From: JANTGF01 sp033791445
Lineage (GTDB): Bacteria; Bacteroidota; Bacteroidia; Bacteroidales; VadinHA17
Direction: 5' to 3'
DNA length: 64,000 nt
Assembly (NCBI GenBank): GCA_033791445.1
Contig: JASJGS010000028.1
Coordinates: forward strand, 1 to 64,000
Position 1 is the first letter of the stretch; the number at the start of each line of letters is the position of its first letter. This document shows, in pieces, positions 27,601 to 36,695 of the stretch. Under the pieces are notes generated by a model. That model was not told the origin of the DNA and ran no database searches. It was given only the letters and a program-made list of their open reading frames with translations. The position numbers and the translations under genes are program-made.

Positions 27601-27891
27601 GCTATAAATTCAGCAAATGAGTGGAATGTTTATGATGCTACAGTTTATCGCTTAAGAGAAGTTACACTGGGTTACGAATTTCCTCAATCAATAATAGAGA
27701 AATCACCATTTGGAAGAATCGCTCTATCAATAACAGGTAGAAACTTGTGGTTCAGAGCTCCCAATTTCCCTGAATCAACCAACTATGATCCAGAGATCAA
27801 TCAATATGGTGCTTCAAATATCCAGGGTATAGAATATAGCACTACGCCATCGACCAGAAGGTTTACATTCAATGTTAGTTTAACCTTTTAA
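24625..27891 (+). CDS. SusC/RagA-type TonB-linked outer-membrane transporter
   Basis: 1088 residues. Signal peptide (IIVLAGILSVNAQ), a carboxypeptidase-regulatory-like domain (~23-105: VSGTITSADDGSTLPGVSVVVKGN), a plug domain (~115-245, including ALRALQGKIPGVNITGASGAPGSSTRITIRGNSSL and the DPNSIESIIVLKGGAAAVLYGSRAANGVVLVTTK signature), then a 22-strand barrel to the C-terminal FTFNVSLTF. It imports large substrates such as glycans or peptides with a SusD lid, energised by TonB. The SusD gene follows 11 bp later. No glycoside hydrolase, protease or dedicated regulator is next to it, so the substrate is unknown. Confidence 0.96.
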   Translation: MKKKLFLLGIIVLAGILSVNAQTINVSGTITSADDGSTLPGVSVVVKGNTSIGTVTDLNGKYQIAVPIDNQVLVFSFVGMITQEANINGRSVIDIRLETEVTELSEVIITAAGIRREKKALGYSVEEVGGDQIQQVAEPDALRALQGKIPGVNITGASGAPGSSTRITIRGNSSLMGNNQPLFVVDGIPYDNTTNSMFSGSANGSATGSRIGDLDPNSIESIIVLKGGAAAVLYGSRAANGVVLVTTKSGNAIAKKKGLEVTYNGSFGIEQISNLPEYQNTYGTGTNFNYQQANGSWGAPFIGTQPYANTDSIAHWYDGRPGMDSYWGTQVPYRAYPDNVSKLFENGVIIDNSITINAGNEKSALSITASHLSHDGYVPTTNYKRTNVSVGGQSQLENGIRVGGVIAYTQSSQEAVQSGVGSVGSNNQSAFARALYLGRNWDVHGQPFQNPVDLGSEFMVGRGQADNPLWSYENAGFESLTKRINANLNFGFDITEWLDLSYKIGVDSYTESQRDFIRPGSTGAQGLGRITTYDISWNQLESNLMLTFNKYFGEDWNLRVVLGHNINQRTRGSQAVQGTGYVVFDIDDLNNTNAVVPFGGGFEQKRIWGIFGDISLGFRGWAYLGITGRNDWSSTLPKENNSYFYPAITGSVMLNDALNIESFVLSSLKLRAAWSQVGNDTQPYQISPVYYINYTYPTTPNPTAELPFTPTGGSTSPGASLEFTERDPNLKPERTDELEFGLDLYMFNRRIGVNFTYYDRIAKDQIAPVSLPVSTGFSQLLTNFGKMQNKGVEIGLQLTPFDMSSGFRWDIFGTFTHNKNVVLELADGVEEITILQGNVGGSPTYFSGMASAILRPGQEYGLLKGSVSARDQDGNLLIDPSNGQLIRDPNEAIIGNPNPDFIVGVTNTFQYKGFRLTAVFDWRQGGDLYSNTILSMLGRGVLKFTEDREMMRIIPGVYGDPNTYEPIRDGEGNKIVNTTMVETNSLFFGETFAINSANEWNVYDATVYRLREVTLGYEFPQSIIEKSPFGRIALSITGRNLWFRAPNFPESTNYDPEINQYGASNIQGIEYSTTPSTRRFTFNVSLTF

Positions 27892-27902
27892 AAAACAGAA
27901 TT

Positions 27903-29537
27903 ATGAAAAACATAAGAATAAAATATATAGTTTCAATCGCCCTGGCTTCGATGCTTGTAATGCTTAGTGGCTGCGAGAAATGGCTGGATATCAATGAGGA
28001 TCCAAATAATCCAACAGAGGTGCCTGTTAGTCAATTGCTCACTGCTGTTGAAATAGATCTTGCCGGTTCATTGGGAAGCTCAGTCGGTGGACTGTCAGGT
28101 TATACTTCTGCTACTGTTCATCATATGTTTCAACGGGGTAATACTGCACAGTTCTACGACCTACAAGGAACTGATTTTGAAGTTATAACACCATGGAATA
28201 TCATGTACCAAAGATTACTAACAGGCGTACGCCAAATAATTGATCTGGGAACAGCAAGTGAGGGAAACGAAGACTGGCACTATGTCGGAATTTCCCAAAT
28301 CATGAAAGCTTATACATTCAGTCTGTTGGTAGATGTTTGGGGAGATGTTCCCTATACAGAATCAAATCAGGGTGCGGAATTACGTGCTCCGCATTATGAT
28401 AATGGGCAGAGTATCTATCCACAATTATTTCAAATGATTGATGAAGGACTTTCTAACCTTGAGAAAGAATCATTTTTATCACCTGGAACAGATGACGTCA
28501 TTTACCAGGGAGATTTGGATAAATGGAAAAAGTTTGCCAAAACCTTGAAATTGAAAATGTACAATCAGATAAGACTGGTTGAGGATGTTTCTGCTGAAGT
28601 TGCTACCCTTTTGGCCGATGAAAGTGAATTAATTGGCCCGGAGGATGATTTCGAGTTTCAATATGGAGCAGCTGTAGCACCTATGAACAGGAATCCAGGT
28701 TATCAGCAGGAATATACACCAGGAGGTTCATACTATTATATCAATCCTTATTTCTATGAGATTTTGATGGGACAAAATTCTTTCTTCCCGGTAGAAGGAA
28801 ATCCATATCTTGGAATTGTAGATCCCAGGGTACCCTATTATTTCTATAACCAGCTTGCATCAGGGCAGGATGCGGAAAACCCTGTAGCATACAGGAATGG
28901 GGATTTTGTCTCTGTATATATGTATTCATATAATATCGATCCAAATGAGGGATTTGATCAGGCATCATCTCAAACTATTGCTGGACTCTACCCGCTGGGA
29001 GGACGATATGATGATGGAAATGGAGGGATTGCCAGCTTTAATGGCGCCGGAGATACTCCGCAGCGAATGTTAACCTACTTTTCAAGATTGTATACTCAGG
29101 CAGAAATGGCATTGGTAGGAGTAACCAACCAGGATCCGGCTCAATTGCTCGAAGATGCAATTCAAGCATCCTATGACAAGGTTAATGAAGTAGCATCAGC
29201 GGCAGGAGCCCCTCCAATAGTCCAATCTGAAATTGACGATTATATCGATGAAGTTATGCTTCTTTATGATGCCTCAGATAATGACGGGAAACTTCGTCAT
29301 ATAATGACTCAGAAGTGGATAGCCAATTATGGTTCTGCTGTAGATTCATATACTGATTACAGACGGACCGGGTATCCTCTATTGCACAATGGGAATACGG
29401 ATAATCTAGATGTAACTGTCCAAACAAGAGACTATCCAGTATCATATCCATGGAAGTCTGATGACCTTTCAGTAAACCAAAATGCACCTAACCAGAAAAA
29501 CATCACTATGTTCAAGGTGTTCTGGGATGCGAATTAG
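27903..29537 (+). CDS. SusD/RagB-like substrate-binding lipoprotein (SusD-like_2 type)
   Basis: 544 residues. A lipoprotein signal (ALASMLVMLSGC, Cys at ~24) is followed by EKWLDINEDPNNPTEVPVSQLLTAVE, the opening of the SusD-like_2 group, and the helical TPR-like body with the conserved IMKAYTFSLLVDVWGDVPYTES block (~135-160). The second half ends with YPWKSDDLSVNQN...FKVFWD. It caps the SusC barrel on the outer face of the cell and binds the substrate. It belongs to the same operon as the SusC gene. Confidence 0.93.
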   Translation: MKNIRIKYIVSIALASMLVMLSGCEKWLDINEDPNNPTEVPVSQLLTAVEIDLAGSLGSSVGGLSGYTSATVHHMFQRGNTAQFYDLQGTDFEVITPWNIMYQRLLTGVRQIIDLGTASEGNEDWHYVGISQIMKAYTFSLLVDVWGDVPYTESNQGAELRAPHYDNGQSIYPQLFQMIDEGLSNLEKESFLSPGTDDVIYQGDLDKWKKFAKTLKLKMYNQIRLVEDVSAEVATLLADESELIGPEDDFEFQYGAAVAPMNRNPGYQQEYTPGGSYYYINPYFYEILMGQNSFFPVEGNPYLGIVDPRVPYYFYNQLASGQDAENPVAYRNGDFVSVYMYSYNIDPNEGFDQASSQTIAGLYPLGGRYDDGNGGIASFNGAGDTPQRMLTYFSRLYTQAEMALVGVTNQDPAQLLEDAIQASYDKVNEVASAAGAPPIVQSEIDDYIDEVMLLYDASDNDGKLRHIMTQKWIANYGSAVDSYTDYRRTGYPLLHNGNTDNLDVTVQTRDYPVSYPWKSDDLSVNQNAPNQKNITMFKVFWDAN

Positions 29538-29557
29538 AAACGTAAAAACAAAAAATT

Positions 29558-30517
29558 ATGAAAAATTTAAAATATATAATTCTAATAGTTGGCGTATTAA
29601 TTACCATCCAATCATGTGAGGACACGGAGAAAATCAGATTTCCCGAGTTTACTGATGCCGCGGTAATGCGTATACAGGTAGATCCGGATTATGGCTCCCT
29701 GGATGCCTCAGATATTGAAAATGCCAAAATTGTTTATGGCATCTTCACTGAGAACGATAATATTGAATCGGTAATAATTAGTGCGTCTTATTACAACTTT
29801 CAAAATGACACTACTTATGAACGCAGGGAAATAAGAAGGTATACTCAACCAGATTTCGATGCGAATAACTATTCTATTTATGATGAGGAACTTACTTCCC
29901 AATTTCTTGCCCAGGCTTTTGGATTGCCAAATGGTATAGACGACATGGGAGGAGGAGATCGTTTTGACTTCTTTAATGTAACTTCTCTTACGAATGGCGC
30001 AGTTTATCCTGATACTATTCTTGCGGGGACTGAATATGAAAACTTGAATGTTACACCAAATATTATTAACAGTTCAGCCAGTTCAAGTTTTAGTGTTGGT
30101 TTTACCGCCTATGTTGCATGTCCAATAGAAGATGGCTTTGCCACAGGTGATTATTACATGGAACAGATTAGCGGACCAGGTGATCCATGGGAAGGTACTC
30201 CTTACCGCTGGGAACCAGGAGTAGTAACTCTTACACAGGAAAGTCCTATTGAACGCAAATTTGTAGGCTTTACCTACTTTGGGTTTGATGGGAGAGAATT
30301 TAACTTTCTCTTAGTTTGTGGCAATGTTCTTGTCGGAGTTGTTGATTCTCACCTGGCATGCTCTGCCGGATTCTTCTGGGGCTTAGACTCACCTCCTGGA
30401 TACTATGATGAATCAGATGATAGTGAAATCTACATCCATATTCTCGAAAATATTTTGGGGGATTGTGGTCTGCCAGCCAGTGAACCTGCTGTCATAAAGT
30501 TAACCAAGATAGATTAG
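29558..30517 (+). CDS. SusCD-associated hypothetical lipoprotein 1
   Basis: 319 residues. Lipobox LITIQSC with Cys20 after a short hydrophobic signal; the next residue is Glu, so outer-membrane sorting is likely. The mature protein is beta-rich with an early domain (AVMRIQVDPDYGSLDASDIENAKIVYGIF) and a Cys-containing C-terminal part (FNFLLVCGN, VDSHLACSAGFFWG). No family is recognised. Its position directly after SusD matches the place of SusE/SusF-type surface lipoproteins that bind substrate, so a binding role is inferred from context only. Confidence 0.78.
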   Translation: MKNLKYIILIVGVLITIQSCEDTEKIRFPEFTDAAVMRIQVDPDYGSLDASDIENAKIVYGIFTENDNIESVIISASYYNFQNDTTYERREIRRYTQPDFDANNYSIYDEELTSQFLAQAFGLPNGIDDMGGGDRFDFFNVTSLTNGAVYPDTILAGTEYENLNVTPNIINSSASSSFSVGFTAYVACPIEDGFATGDYYMEQISGPGDPWEGTPYRWEPGVVTLTQESPIERKFVGFTYFGFDGREFNFLLVCGNVLVGVVDSHLACSAGFFWGLDSPPGYYDESDDSEIYIHILENILGDCGLPASEPAVIKLTKID

Positions 30518-30554
30518 GAATGTTGCTATATGAAAACAAATTAAAAAATGTAAT

Positions 30555-31397
30555 ATGAAGAAAGCTAGATACATATTAATAGTTGCAATTGTAATGTCTT
30601 TTATGCCCTCTTGCGTGGACGATTATCAAGATGCTAATCCGCCCAGGCCTTTAGACGGACCGTATTTTACTCTAAGCGCTGCAGGTGATGTGGTCGTTAC
30701 TCCCATTGATGGAAACTTCATTGGTGCAGCTCAGACAATTGATTTCACCCTGCATGTAATTGATTGCCCGGGTGGAATTGACTCAGTAGGTGTTACTGTT
30801 GATGAAGATGGTACGGGAACTGGCGCAGTTGATCAGGCCTCGTTAAGCGCTGTTATGGGAGAATCACAAGGGCAGGTTCTGGTACACTTTACTACAACTG
30901 ATGTTGTTACGGAGGAAATTGATTTGGTTATATCCATCACCTTATATGATGGGCAACAACCAATTGATTGGCATGGCAGTACAGTTGACTACAGGAAATC
31001 ATCGGCTGTACCCTATGATGTAACATTGATCTCATGCTCTTCCACAGGTTTGGCAGGAACATATAGTTCACTTGCCAATGGGTTTTTTGGAGATGGGGCT
31101 GGAGGGCCGGATGCACCTTATAATGATCTTCAGGCTAACATTAGCATCTCTGAAGTCAGACCTGGATTGTATGAAATTGATGACATGTCATTTGGGCTTT
31201 ACCCACTCCTATATGGAGATGACCCGGTACCAGGTCAGGTAGACCTGTGTGGAACTGATATTACTGACAGAGGAGATACTGACCATTACGGTGACCCGTT
31301 TACCATTGCTGGTACACTAAATGGGGACGGAACAGTAAATCTGAGTTGGAGCAATACTTATGGAGACAGTGGGACAGTTGTCCTGACATCTTTATAA
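30555..31397 (+). CDS. SusCD-associated hypothetical lipoprotein 2
   Basis: 280 residues. Lipobox SFMPSC with Cys at ~20, followed by VDDYQDANPPRPLDGPYFTL. The N-terminal half looks like an Ig-like beta domain (~30-150) and the C-terminal half (~155-280: GLAGTYSSLANGFFGDG, then GTLNGDGTVNLSWSNTYGDSGTVVLTSL) resembles the C-terminal domains common in surface lipoproteins of SusCD loci. A disulfide (Cys ~64 / Cys ~160) is possible. It ends the operon before a stem-loop terminator. Surface substrate binding is inferred from location. Confidence 0.78.
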   Translation: MKKARYILIVAIVMSFMPSCVDDYQDANPPRPLDGPYFTLSAAGDVVVTPIDGNFIGAAQTIDFTLHVIDCPGGIDSVGVTVDEDGTGTGAVDQASLSAVMGESQGQVLVHFTTTDVVTEEIDLVISITLYDGQQPIDWHGSTVDYRKSSAVPYDVTLISCSSTGLAGTYSSLANGFFGDGAGGPDAPYNDLQANISISEVRPGLYEIDDMSFGLYPLLYGDDPVPGQVDLCGTDITDRGDTDHYGDPFTIAGTLNGDGTVNLSWSNTYGDSGTVVLTSL

Positions 31398-31416
31398 GAA
31401 TTACTAGGTTTGATAG

Positions 31417-31449
31417 ATTGGGGCTTCTTTATCTTTAAGGAGCCCCAAT
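31417..31449. terminator. Bidirectional terminator between SusCD operon and pyrF
   Basis: Stem ATTGGGGCTTCTT (31417-31429) / AAGGAGCCCCAAT (31437-31449), 13 bp with one G-T pair and a 7-base loop, followed by a T-rich stretch on the plus strand. It lies between convergent genes. Confidence 0.85.
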
Positions 31450-31454
31450 TTCAT

Positions 31455-32288
31455 TTAGATTAAACCGCTTTTTTCAAGAATCTCTGCCATCTCAATTTGT
31501 ATCTCCCGGGCTTTTCCTCCGGCTACGTCGGCAAAGCTATTTCCACTATCTGCAAAGATGATTCCTCGTGAAGAATTAACAAGCAGGCCACACTGTTTAT
31601 TCATTCCATACTTAGATACTTCCTGTAAGCTACCTCCCTGGGCACCTACACCAGGAACCAACAAAAAATGATCTGGTACTATTTTCCTTAAATCAGTAAG
31701 CATTTCAGCCCTGGTTGCTCCGGCCACAAACATCATTTTATCCACACTGCCCCACTCCGTACCCTTTTTAAGGACCTTTTCAAATAAGCGTTCTTTTGAT
31801 TCCTTGTCTTCCATGAATTGAAAATCATCAGCACCTGCATTTGAAGTAAGAGCCAACATTATCACCCATTTGCCATCATATCCAAGGAAAGGCTCTACAG
31901 AATCTTTTCCCATATATGGGGCCACGGTTACAGCGTCAAAATCCATTGATTCAAAGAAAGTTCTTGCATACATTCTGGATGTATTCCCAATATCACCACG
32001 CTTCGCATCTGCAATAACGAACAAGCCAGCATCAATTTCACGTAAGTAGTCCAAAGTCTTTTGCAATGACACCCAGCCTTCCACCCCCTGACTTTCATAA
32101 AAGGCAATATTAGGCTTATAGGCTACTGTATACGAATGTGTTGCATCAATAATTTGCTTATTGAATTCAAAAACAGGATCCTCAGTAGAATGGAGATGTG
32201 AGGGTATTTTCTTTGGGTCAGAATCCAATCCAATACAAAGGAAACTCTGTTTTTGCTTTATTTTTTGAAATAACTCGAAGGATGTCAT
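31455..32288 (-). CDS. pyrF: Orotidine-5'-phosphate decarboxylase (type 2)
   Basis: 277 residues, as expected for the longer type 2 enzyme. Key motifs: FLCIGLDSDPKKIP (~16), VAYKPNIAFYESQG (~55-68), and the catalytic DAKRGDIGNTSRMYARTFF (~93-111), with LLVPGVGAQGGS near the phosphate site. It catalyses the last step of UMP synthesis, OMP to UMP and CO2. It lies downstream of prfA and purM on the same strand but separated by accessory genes. Confidence 0.96.
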   Translation of the reverse strand: MTSFELFQKIKQKQSFLCIGLDSDPKKIPSHLHSTEDPVFEFNKQIIDATHSYTVAYKPNIAFYESQGVEGWVSLQKTLDYLREIDAGLFVIADAKRGDIGNTSRMYARTFFESMDFDAVTVAPYMGKDSVEPFLGYDGKWVIMLALTSNAGADDFQFMEDKESKERLFEKVLKKGTEWGSVDKMMFVAGATRAEMLTDLRKIVPDHFLLVPGVGAQGGSLQEVSKYGMNKQCGLLVNSSRGIIFADSGNSFADVAGGKAREIQIEMAEILEKSGLI

Positions 32289-32316
32289 TGAAATAATCCT
32301 TTAGATTATAAAAAAA

Positions 32317-32694
32317 CTATTTCTTTTTCTTCTTAGCAGAGAAATCTAAGGTTCCTTCAGAATAGGAAACCTTGCCTTTCATTTCGTCTTTTGTAATTGT
32401 ATTCTTCACATAAATCACATCTCCTTCAATGTAGGCTTTAAAAGAAAGAACTTCATCTTCCAATTTCAAATCATGAAGTTTCAATTTATAATACTCACTA
32501 AAAACCAATTCACCCTGCAATTCTTCCTCCTCAATGGTAATAACAAGATCTCCTGTGCTATATTCATAGGGTGCATCTGGAGCTGAAAATATCCATGTAC
32601 CTACAAGTTTGTCATTAGATTTTTTTTGTGCAAATAGAATTCCGGTTGATAATACCATCAACCCAATTAATGATAATACTTTAAACTTATTCAT
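32317..32694 (-). CDS. Hypothetical small secreted protein
   Basis: 125 residues with a signal peptide (LIGLMVLSTGILFAQ). The mature part (VGTWIFSAPDAPYEYSTGDLVITIEEEELQGELVFSEYYKLKLHDLKLEDEVLSFKAYIEGD) is a repeated beta-strand pattern like small lipocalin-like or beta-sandwich domains, ending in a Lys5 run. No family assigned. It lies 28 bp upstream of pyrF and may share its transcript. Confidence 0.65.
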   Translation of the reverse strand: MNKFKVLSLIGLMVLSTGILFAQKKSNDKLVGTWIFSAPDAPYEYSTGDLVITIEEEELQGELVFSEYYKLKLHDLKLEDEVLSFKAYIEGDVIYVKNTITKDEMKGKVSYSEGTLDFSAKKKKK

Positions 32695-32972
32695 TCCCTT
32701 TAAATTTGTTTGGTTAATATATATATAGAATTATAATCCTCTTTTTAAAAATATCAGATCATTTATATGAGTCGCGATTATTGTTCAGCAAATTTAAGCT
32801 AATTTCCTTTATTGGTAGCATTTTGTATACCTTATTTCAAAATATAAATAATTAAAAAAAAATCAATTTAGGTAGGAATCTACTCAAATTCTATACTTTT
32901 ATGTATGCTATTGAACATTTCTTTTTATCTTCATTTCCGAAATTCAACAACAACTTAAACGAAAATAGGCTT

Positions 32973-34226
32973 ATGAAATTAAAATTACGTATAGTGCTCA
33001 TTTTCTTTGCCTTCCAAGCCACCCTCTTAAATGGGCAGACTGTAAAGATTGACTGGCCAGAGATAAAGGATTCATCAAACCTGGTTGATACCCATTCTAA
33101 ATCTATAAAGTATCAGGAGAAGAAGATTTATGATTTCCCTTCAGTTGGAGTAAAGATTAGTAACAAGTTTGCTGGTGCAAGATTGAATGCAGTACAACTT
33201 GAAAATGACAGTACCTTCAACTGTTTAATCCTTCCAGAAAATTTTCCTATCAATATGAGTCCCTGGTATTCATTCAAAGTCTGGGCGGAAGACTCAAGAA
33301 CTATATACTTTGACCTTCACTATAAACATGGACAACACAGGTATTTTCCAAAATTAAGCAAAGATGGGATCCTTTGGACCCAAATTGAGTCTTCAGACTT
33401 ATTTACAAAGCCCAGGGATTCGACAGCATTGTTCAGAGTACAAATTGGCCCTGATACTACCTGGATTTCTGGTCAGGAGCTTATGACAACTCAAACAGTT
33501 TCCCAATGGACGAATAAGTTGGCAGAAAAACATTTTGTGAACAAGCATACCATTGGATACAGCACATTGAAAAAGCCCATTACTGCTTTAACTGTCTCCG
33601 AATCAAAAGACAAGAACATGCTTATTATTTTATCACGGCAACATCCTCCCGAGTTAACAGGGTTTAAAGAAATGATGGCTTTTGTTGAAACTCTCTGCGG
33701 CAGTTCAGGCAAAGCAAAAAAATTCAGAAAAAAGTTTGAAATAATTATTGTTCCTGTGATGAATCCTGATGGGGTGGATAATGGTCATTGGAGGCATAAT
33801 GCCGGCGGCATAGACATGAACCGTGACTGGCGTCATTTTAACCAGCCTGAAACAGCTTCGTTTAGAAAATTTGTACTTAAAGAAATTGAAAAGCAAAATG
33901 CCATTCCACGATATGGTATAGATTTTCACTCAACGCAAACAGATATTTTTTATTTGCCCTCAGAAGAAACTTTACCAAGCGGGAAAGGGATCTCCATGAC
34001 ATGGCTCAATAACATCAATGCGAAATTTCCTCAGAACCCATTTAATCCCGAGCCTTCTGATGTGGAAGGACAAGTTTCGAAGAACTGGTTTCTTCATGAA
34101 CTGAAAATTGAAGCTATAACGTATGAAGTAGGCGATACAACCGACAGAGAAGTCATTAAGAAAAGAGGAAAAGAATCAGCCTTACAACTCATAAAAATCC
34201 TTTTGAAAGAGTACAAAAACAAATAG
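32973..34226 (+). CDS. M14-family zinc carboxypeptidase, secreted
   Basis: 417 residues from the ATG at 32973 (MKLKLRIVLIFFAFQATLLNGQ is a signal peptide); the open frame extends 24 codons upstream but that part has no signal character. An N-terminal beta domain (~30-195) precedes the M14 catalytic domain with the zinc ligands HPPE (His224, Glu227) and His319 (GIDFHST), GGIDMNRDW (Asn/Arg substrate carboxylate site) and catalytic Glu385 (TYEVGD). It removes C-terminal residues or amides from peptides outside the cytoplasm. It is 48 bp before the FtsX-type permease on the same strand. Confidence 0.88.
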   Translation: MKLKLRIVLIFFAFQATLLNGQTVKIDWPEIKDSSNLVDTHSKSIKYQEKKIYDFPSVGVKISNKFAGARLNAVQLENDSTFNCLILPENFPINMSPWYSFKVWAEDSRTIYFDLHYKHGQHRYFPKLSKDGILWTQIESSDLFTKPRDSTALFRVQIGPDTTWISGQELMTTQTVSQWTNKLAEKHFVNKHTIGYSTLKKPITALTVSESKDKNMLIILSRQHPPELTGFKEMMAFVETLCGSSGKAKKFRKKFEIIIVPVMNPDGVDNGHWRHNAGGIDMNRDWRHFNQPETASFRKFVLKEIEKQNAIPRYGIDFHSTQTDIFYLPSEETLPSGKGISMTWLNNINAKFPQNPFNPEPSDVEGQVSKNWFLHELKIEAITYEVGDTTDREVIKKRGKESALQLIKILLKEYKNK

Positions 34227-34274
34227 GTGTTTTTAAAGAGTATATCTTCAACCTACCAATCTCATAATCATTAA

Positions 34275-36647
34275 ATGTTCAAAGAATACCTCAAAATATT
34301 CTTCAGACAATTTTCCAGGAGTCCACTTAGCAGTACAATCAGCGTAATTAGCCTGGCATTTGGAATAAGTTGTACAGTGATAATGCTCTTATTCATAAAC
34401 TATGAGCTCAGCTTCGACAAATTTCATACCTACAAAGATGATATTTACCGTGTATCTATGCGGTCAATAATGAAAGACCAGGAAAATATTGTTGCTGGAA
34501 TTACAGCTGCAGTTGGTCCATCTCTTGAATCTACTTTTCCTGAGGTAGTTCGTTTTGTGAGAATTCGAAATCCACAGGACGGATACCTCATCTTTAAAGA
34601 TAAAAGCGTATACGATAATAGTATTAGGTATGTTGATTCATCATTCTTCCAGGTTTTTTCATTCCGCATGTTAAAGGGAAATCCCAACAATGCACTGGCA
34701 ACACCAAATTCTATTGTTCTAACAGAAACCATGGCTGTTAAGCTCTTTGGGGAGGAGAACCCTATGAACCAGATGGTCAGCTTAAATAACCAGGATACTT
34801 ATCTGGTGACAGGGATTTGCGAATCACCCCCTTCAAATTCACACATCCAATTTAACAGCCTTATCTCATTTATTTCCCTATACGAAGATTCAAGGCTATA
34901 CCTCGGATGGAACGGCGGGTGGCAATATCCAACCTATATTCAATTAAATCAGGAAAGTATAATTTCCGGGCTGGACGAAAAGATGCCTGATTTCATGTGG
35001 GAAAATATCAACAAAGAATATGAAGAGGTAGGAATCCGAATAGAACCCGTTTTTGAACCCCTGCCCAATATTTATCTAAACTCCCAGGCGGTAGATGGAA
35101 ATGATAAAAAAGGTTCCGTTTCGAATATTCTTATATTTTCATTTATTTCATTGTTTATTTTATTGCTTGCCTGCATAAACTTTATCAATCTCACTACTGC
35201 CCATGGAATTATACGAGCACAAGAGATAGGAATAAGAAAAACATTTGGGGCAAAACGTGGAAATCTCATCAAGCAGTTTTTAAATGAATCTGTGATTATG
35301 AGCCTGGCTGCTTTTATTCTTGCTTTACTTCTCATCGAGTTCCTCCTTCCTCATTTAAATTCATTGCTGGAAAAAAACCTGGTTTTATTTCATACTTCCA
35401 ATCTTGTAATTATAATCAGCTTTCCATTAATAATTGTATTTGTTGGACTTTTAGCTGGTGCTTATCCTGCTTTTTATCTATCCGCTTTCAGACCACTGAC
35501 TGTAATTCAAGGTAAATTAAATAGCGGAACGGGAAAACAGCGTTTAAGAAATATACTGGTAGTATTCCAGTTTTGTATCTCTGCAGTACTAATCATTGTC
35601 ACAATTACATTAAACAAGCAACTAAAATTCATTACAAATAAAGATGTCGGTTTCCCAAAGGATGAGATTATAATTCTACCCCTTATCAGTGAAAATGCCA
35701 GGAGTAATTTCGAACTGGTGAAACAAGAATTATTGTCCATTCCCGATATTCTGTCAGTGGGTGCTTCTTCCGATTACCCAGGAAGAGGTCTTACCCGTAA
35801 TGGCTATGTTCCTGAAGGCCAAGAAAACCCGGTAATGATCAATGTTTTGGATATAGATTATGATTTTGTACAAACCTATGACTTGAAAGTAAATTCAGGT
35901 CGGGTATTCAATCCGGAATTTGGAAGCGACCAGAATGCATACCTCATCAATCAGTCTTTTACAAAAGAGATGGGCTGGGATAATGCAATTGGTAAAAACA
36001 TTTCTAGAAGCGGGGAACATGAAGTGATAGGTGAGCTGGCTAATTTTAATTTTGCTCCCATGCAAGAATCTGTCCGTCCACTAATTTTTACTATGGAACC
36101 ATATATGGGTTACAGCTTTTTAAGCGTCCGCTATAACAAAGAGAATGGGAAAGAGTTACTCACGATGATGGAAAGTAGTTGGAAAAAGATTCTCCCTGAG
36201 GAGGCTTTCAGATACAGCTTTTTAGCAGATGAACTATCTGATCTTTACAACAGTGAAAGGGAAACTGGCCGCTTACTACAATTTCTCACTTTAACTGCAA
36301 TTCTGATAGCATGTATGGGCTTATTTGGATTGGCCTCATTTATTACACGGCTGAGAACAAAAGAGATTGGGATTCGAAAGGTCATGGGAGCCAGCTCCAG
36401 CTCAATTCTTTTAAAACTTTCTCTTAACTTCACTTTCTGGGTGCTCATTGCTAATATTCTGGCAGTGCCAATTGCGTTTTACATAATATCAAGTTTCCTG
36501 GAAAACTATGCATATTCGATCTCTATGCCTTATTCAATATTTATCCTCACCACTATGGCTAGTTTTATCCTAACCTGGATAACAGTTGGATATCAAAGCT
36601 ACAAGGCATCAATAACAAATCCGGCAGATACCTTAAGACACGAATAA
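34275..36647 (+). CDS. FtsX/MacB-type ABC transporter permease
   Basis: 790 residues. Plan: one N-terminal helix (~22-42), a large periplasmic MacB-like domain (~50-280), three helices (~285-310, ~335-360, ~375-400), a second helix set around FQFCISAVLIIVTIT (~425-445), a second periplasmic domain, and a terminal FtsX domain with three helices (~675-780). Conserved EIGIRKTFGAKR (~320) and EIGIRKVMGASSSS (~697-711) are the FtsX signatures. Such duplicated permeases in Bacteroidota often pair with a separate ATPase; none is adjacent here. It could drive export or act as a mechanotransmission-type complex; the substrate is unknown. Confidence 0.9.
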   Translation: MFKEYLKIFFRQFSRSPLSSTISVISLAFGISCTVIMLLFINYELSFDKFHTYKDDIYRVSMRSIMKDQENIVAGITAAVGPSLESTFPEVVRFVRIRNPQDGYLIFKDKSVYDNSIRYVDSSFFQVFSFRMLKGNPNNALATPNSIVLTETMAVKLFGEENPMNQMVSLNNQDTYLVTGICESPPSNSHIQFNSLISFISLYEDSRLYLGWNGGWQYPTYIQLNQESIISGLDEKMPDFMWENINKEYEEVGIRIEPVFEPLPNIYLNSQAVDGNDKKGSVSNILIFSFISLFILLLACINFINLTTAHGIIRAQEIGIRKTFGAKRGNLIKQFLNESVIMSLAAFILALLLIEFLLPHLNSLLEKNLVLFHTSNLVIIISFPLIIVFVGLLAGAYPAFYLSAFRPLTVIQGKLNSGTGKQRLRNILVVFQFCISAVLIIVTITLNKQLKFITNKDVGFPKDEIIILPLISENARSNFELVKQELLSIPDILSVGASSDYPGRGLTRNGYVPEGQENPVMINVLDIDYDFVQTYDLKVNSGRVFNPEFGSDQNAYLINQSFTKEMGWDNAIGKNISRSGEHEVIGELANFNFAPMQESVRPLIFTMEPYMGYSFLSVRYNKENGKELLTMMESSWKKILPEEAFRYSFLADELSDLYNSERETGRLLQFLTLTAILIACMGLFGLASFITRLRTKEIGIRKVMGASSSSILLKLSLNFTFWVLIANILAVPIAFYIISSFLENYAYSISMPYSIFILTTMASFILTWITVGYQSYKASITNPADTLRHE

Positions 36648-36695
36648 TTTAAAGACCAGGCTTATTTTTTACTAGAACAAATCAGGAAAGAACAA

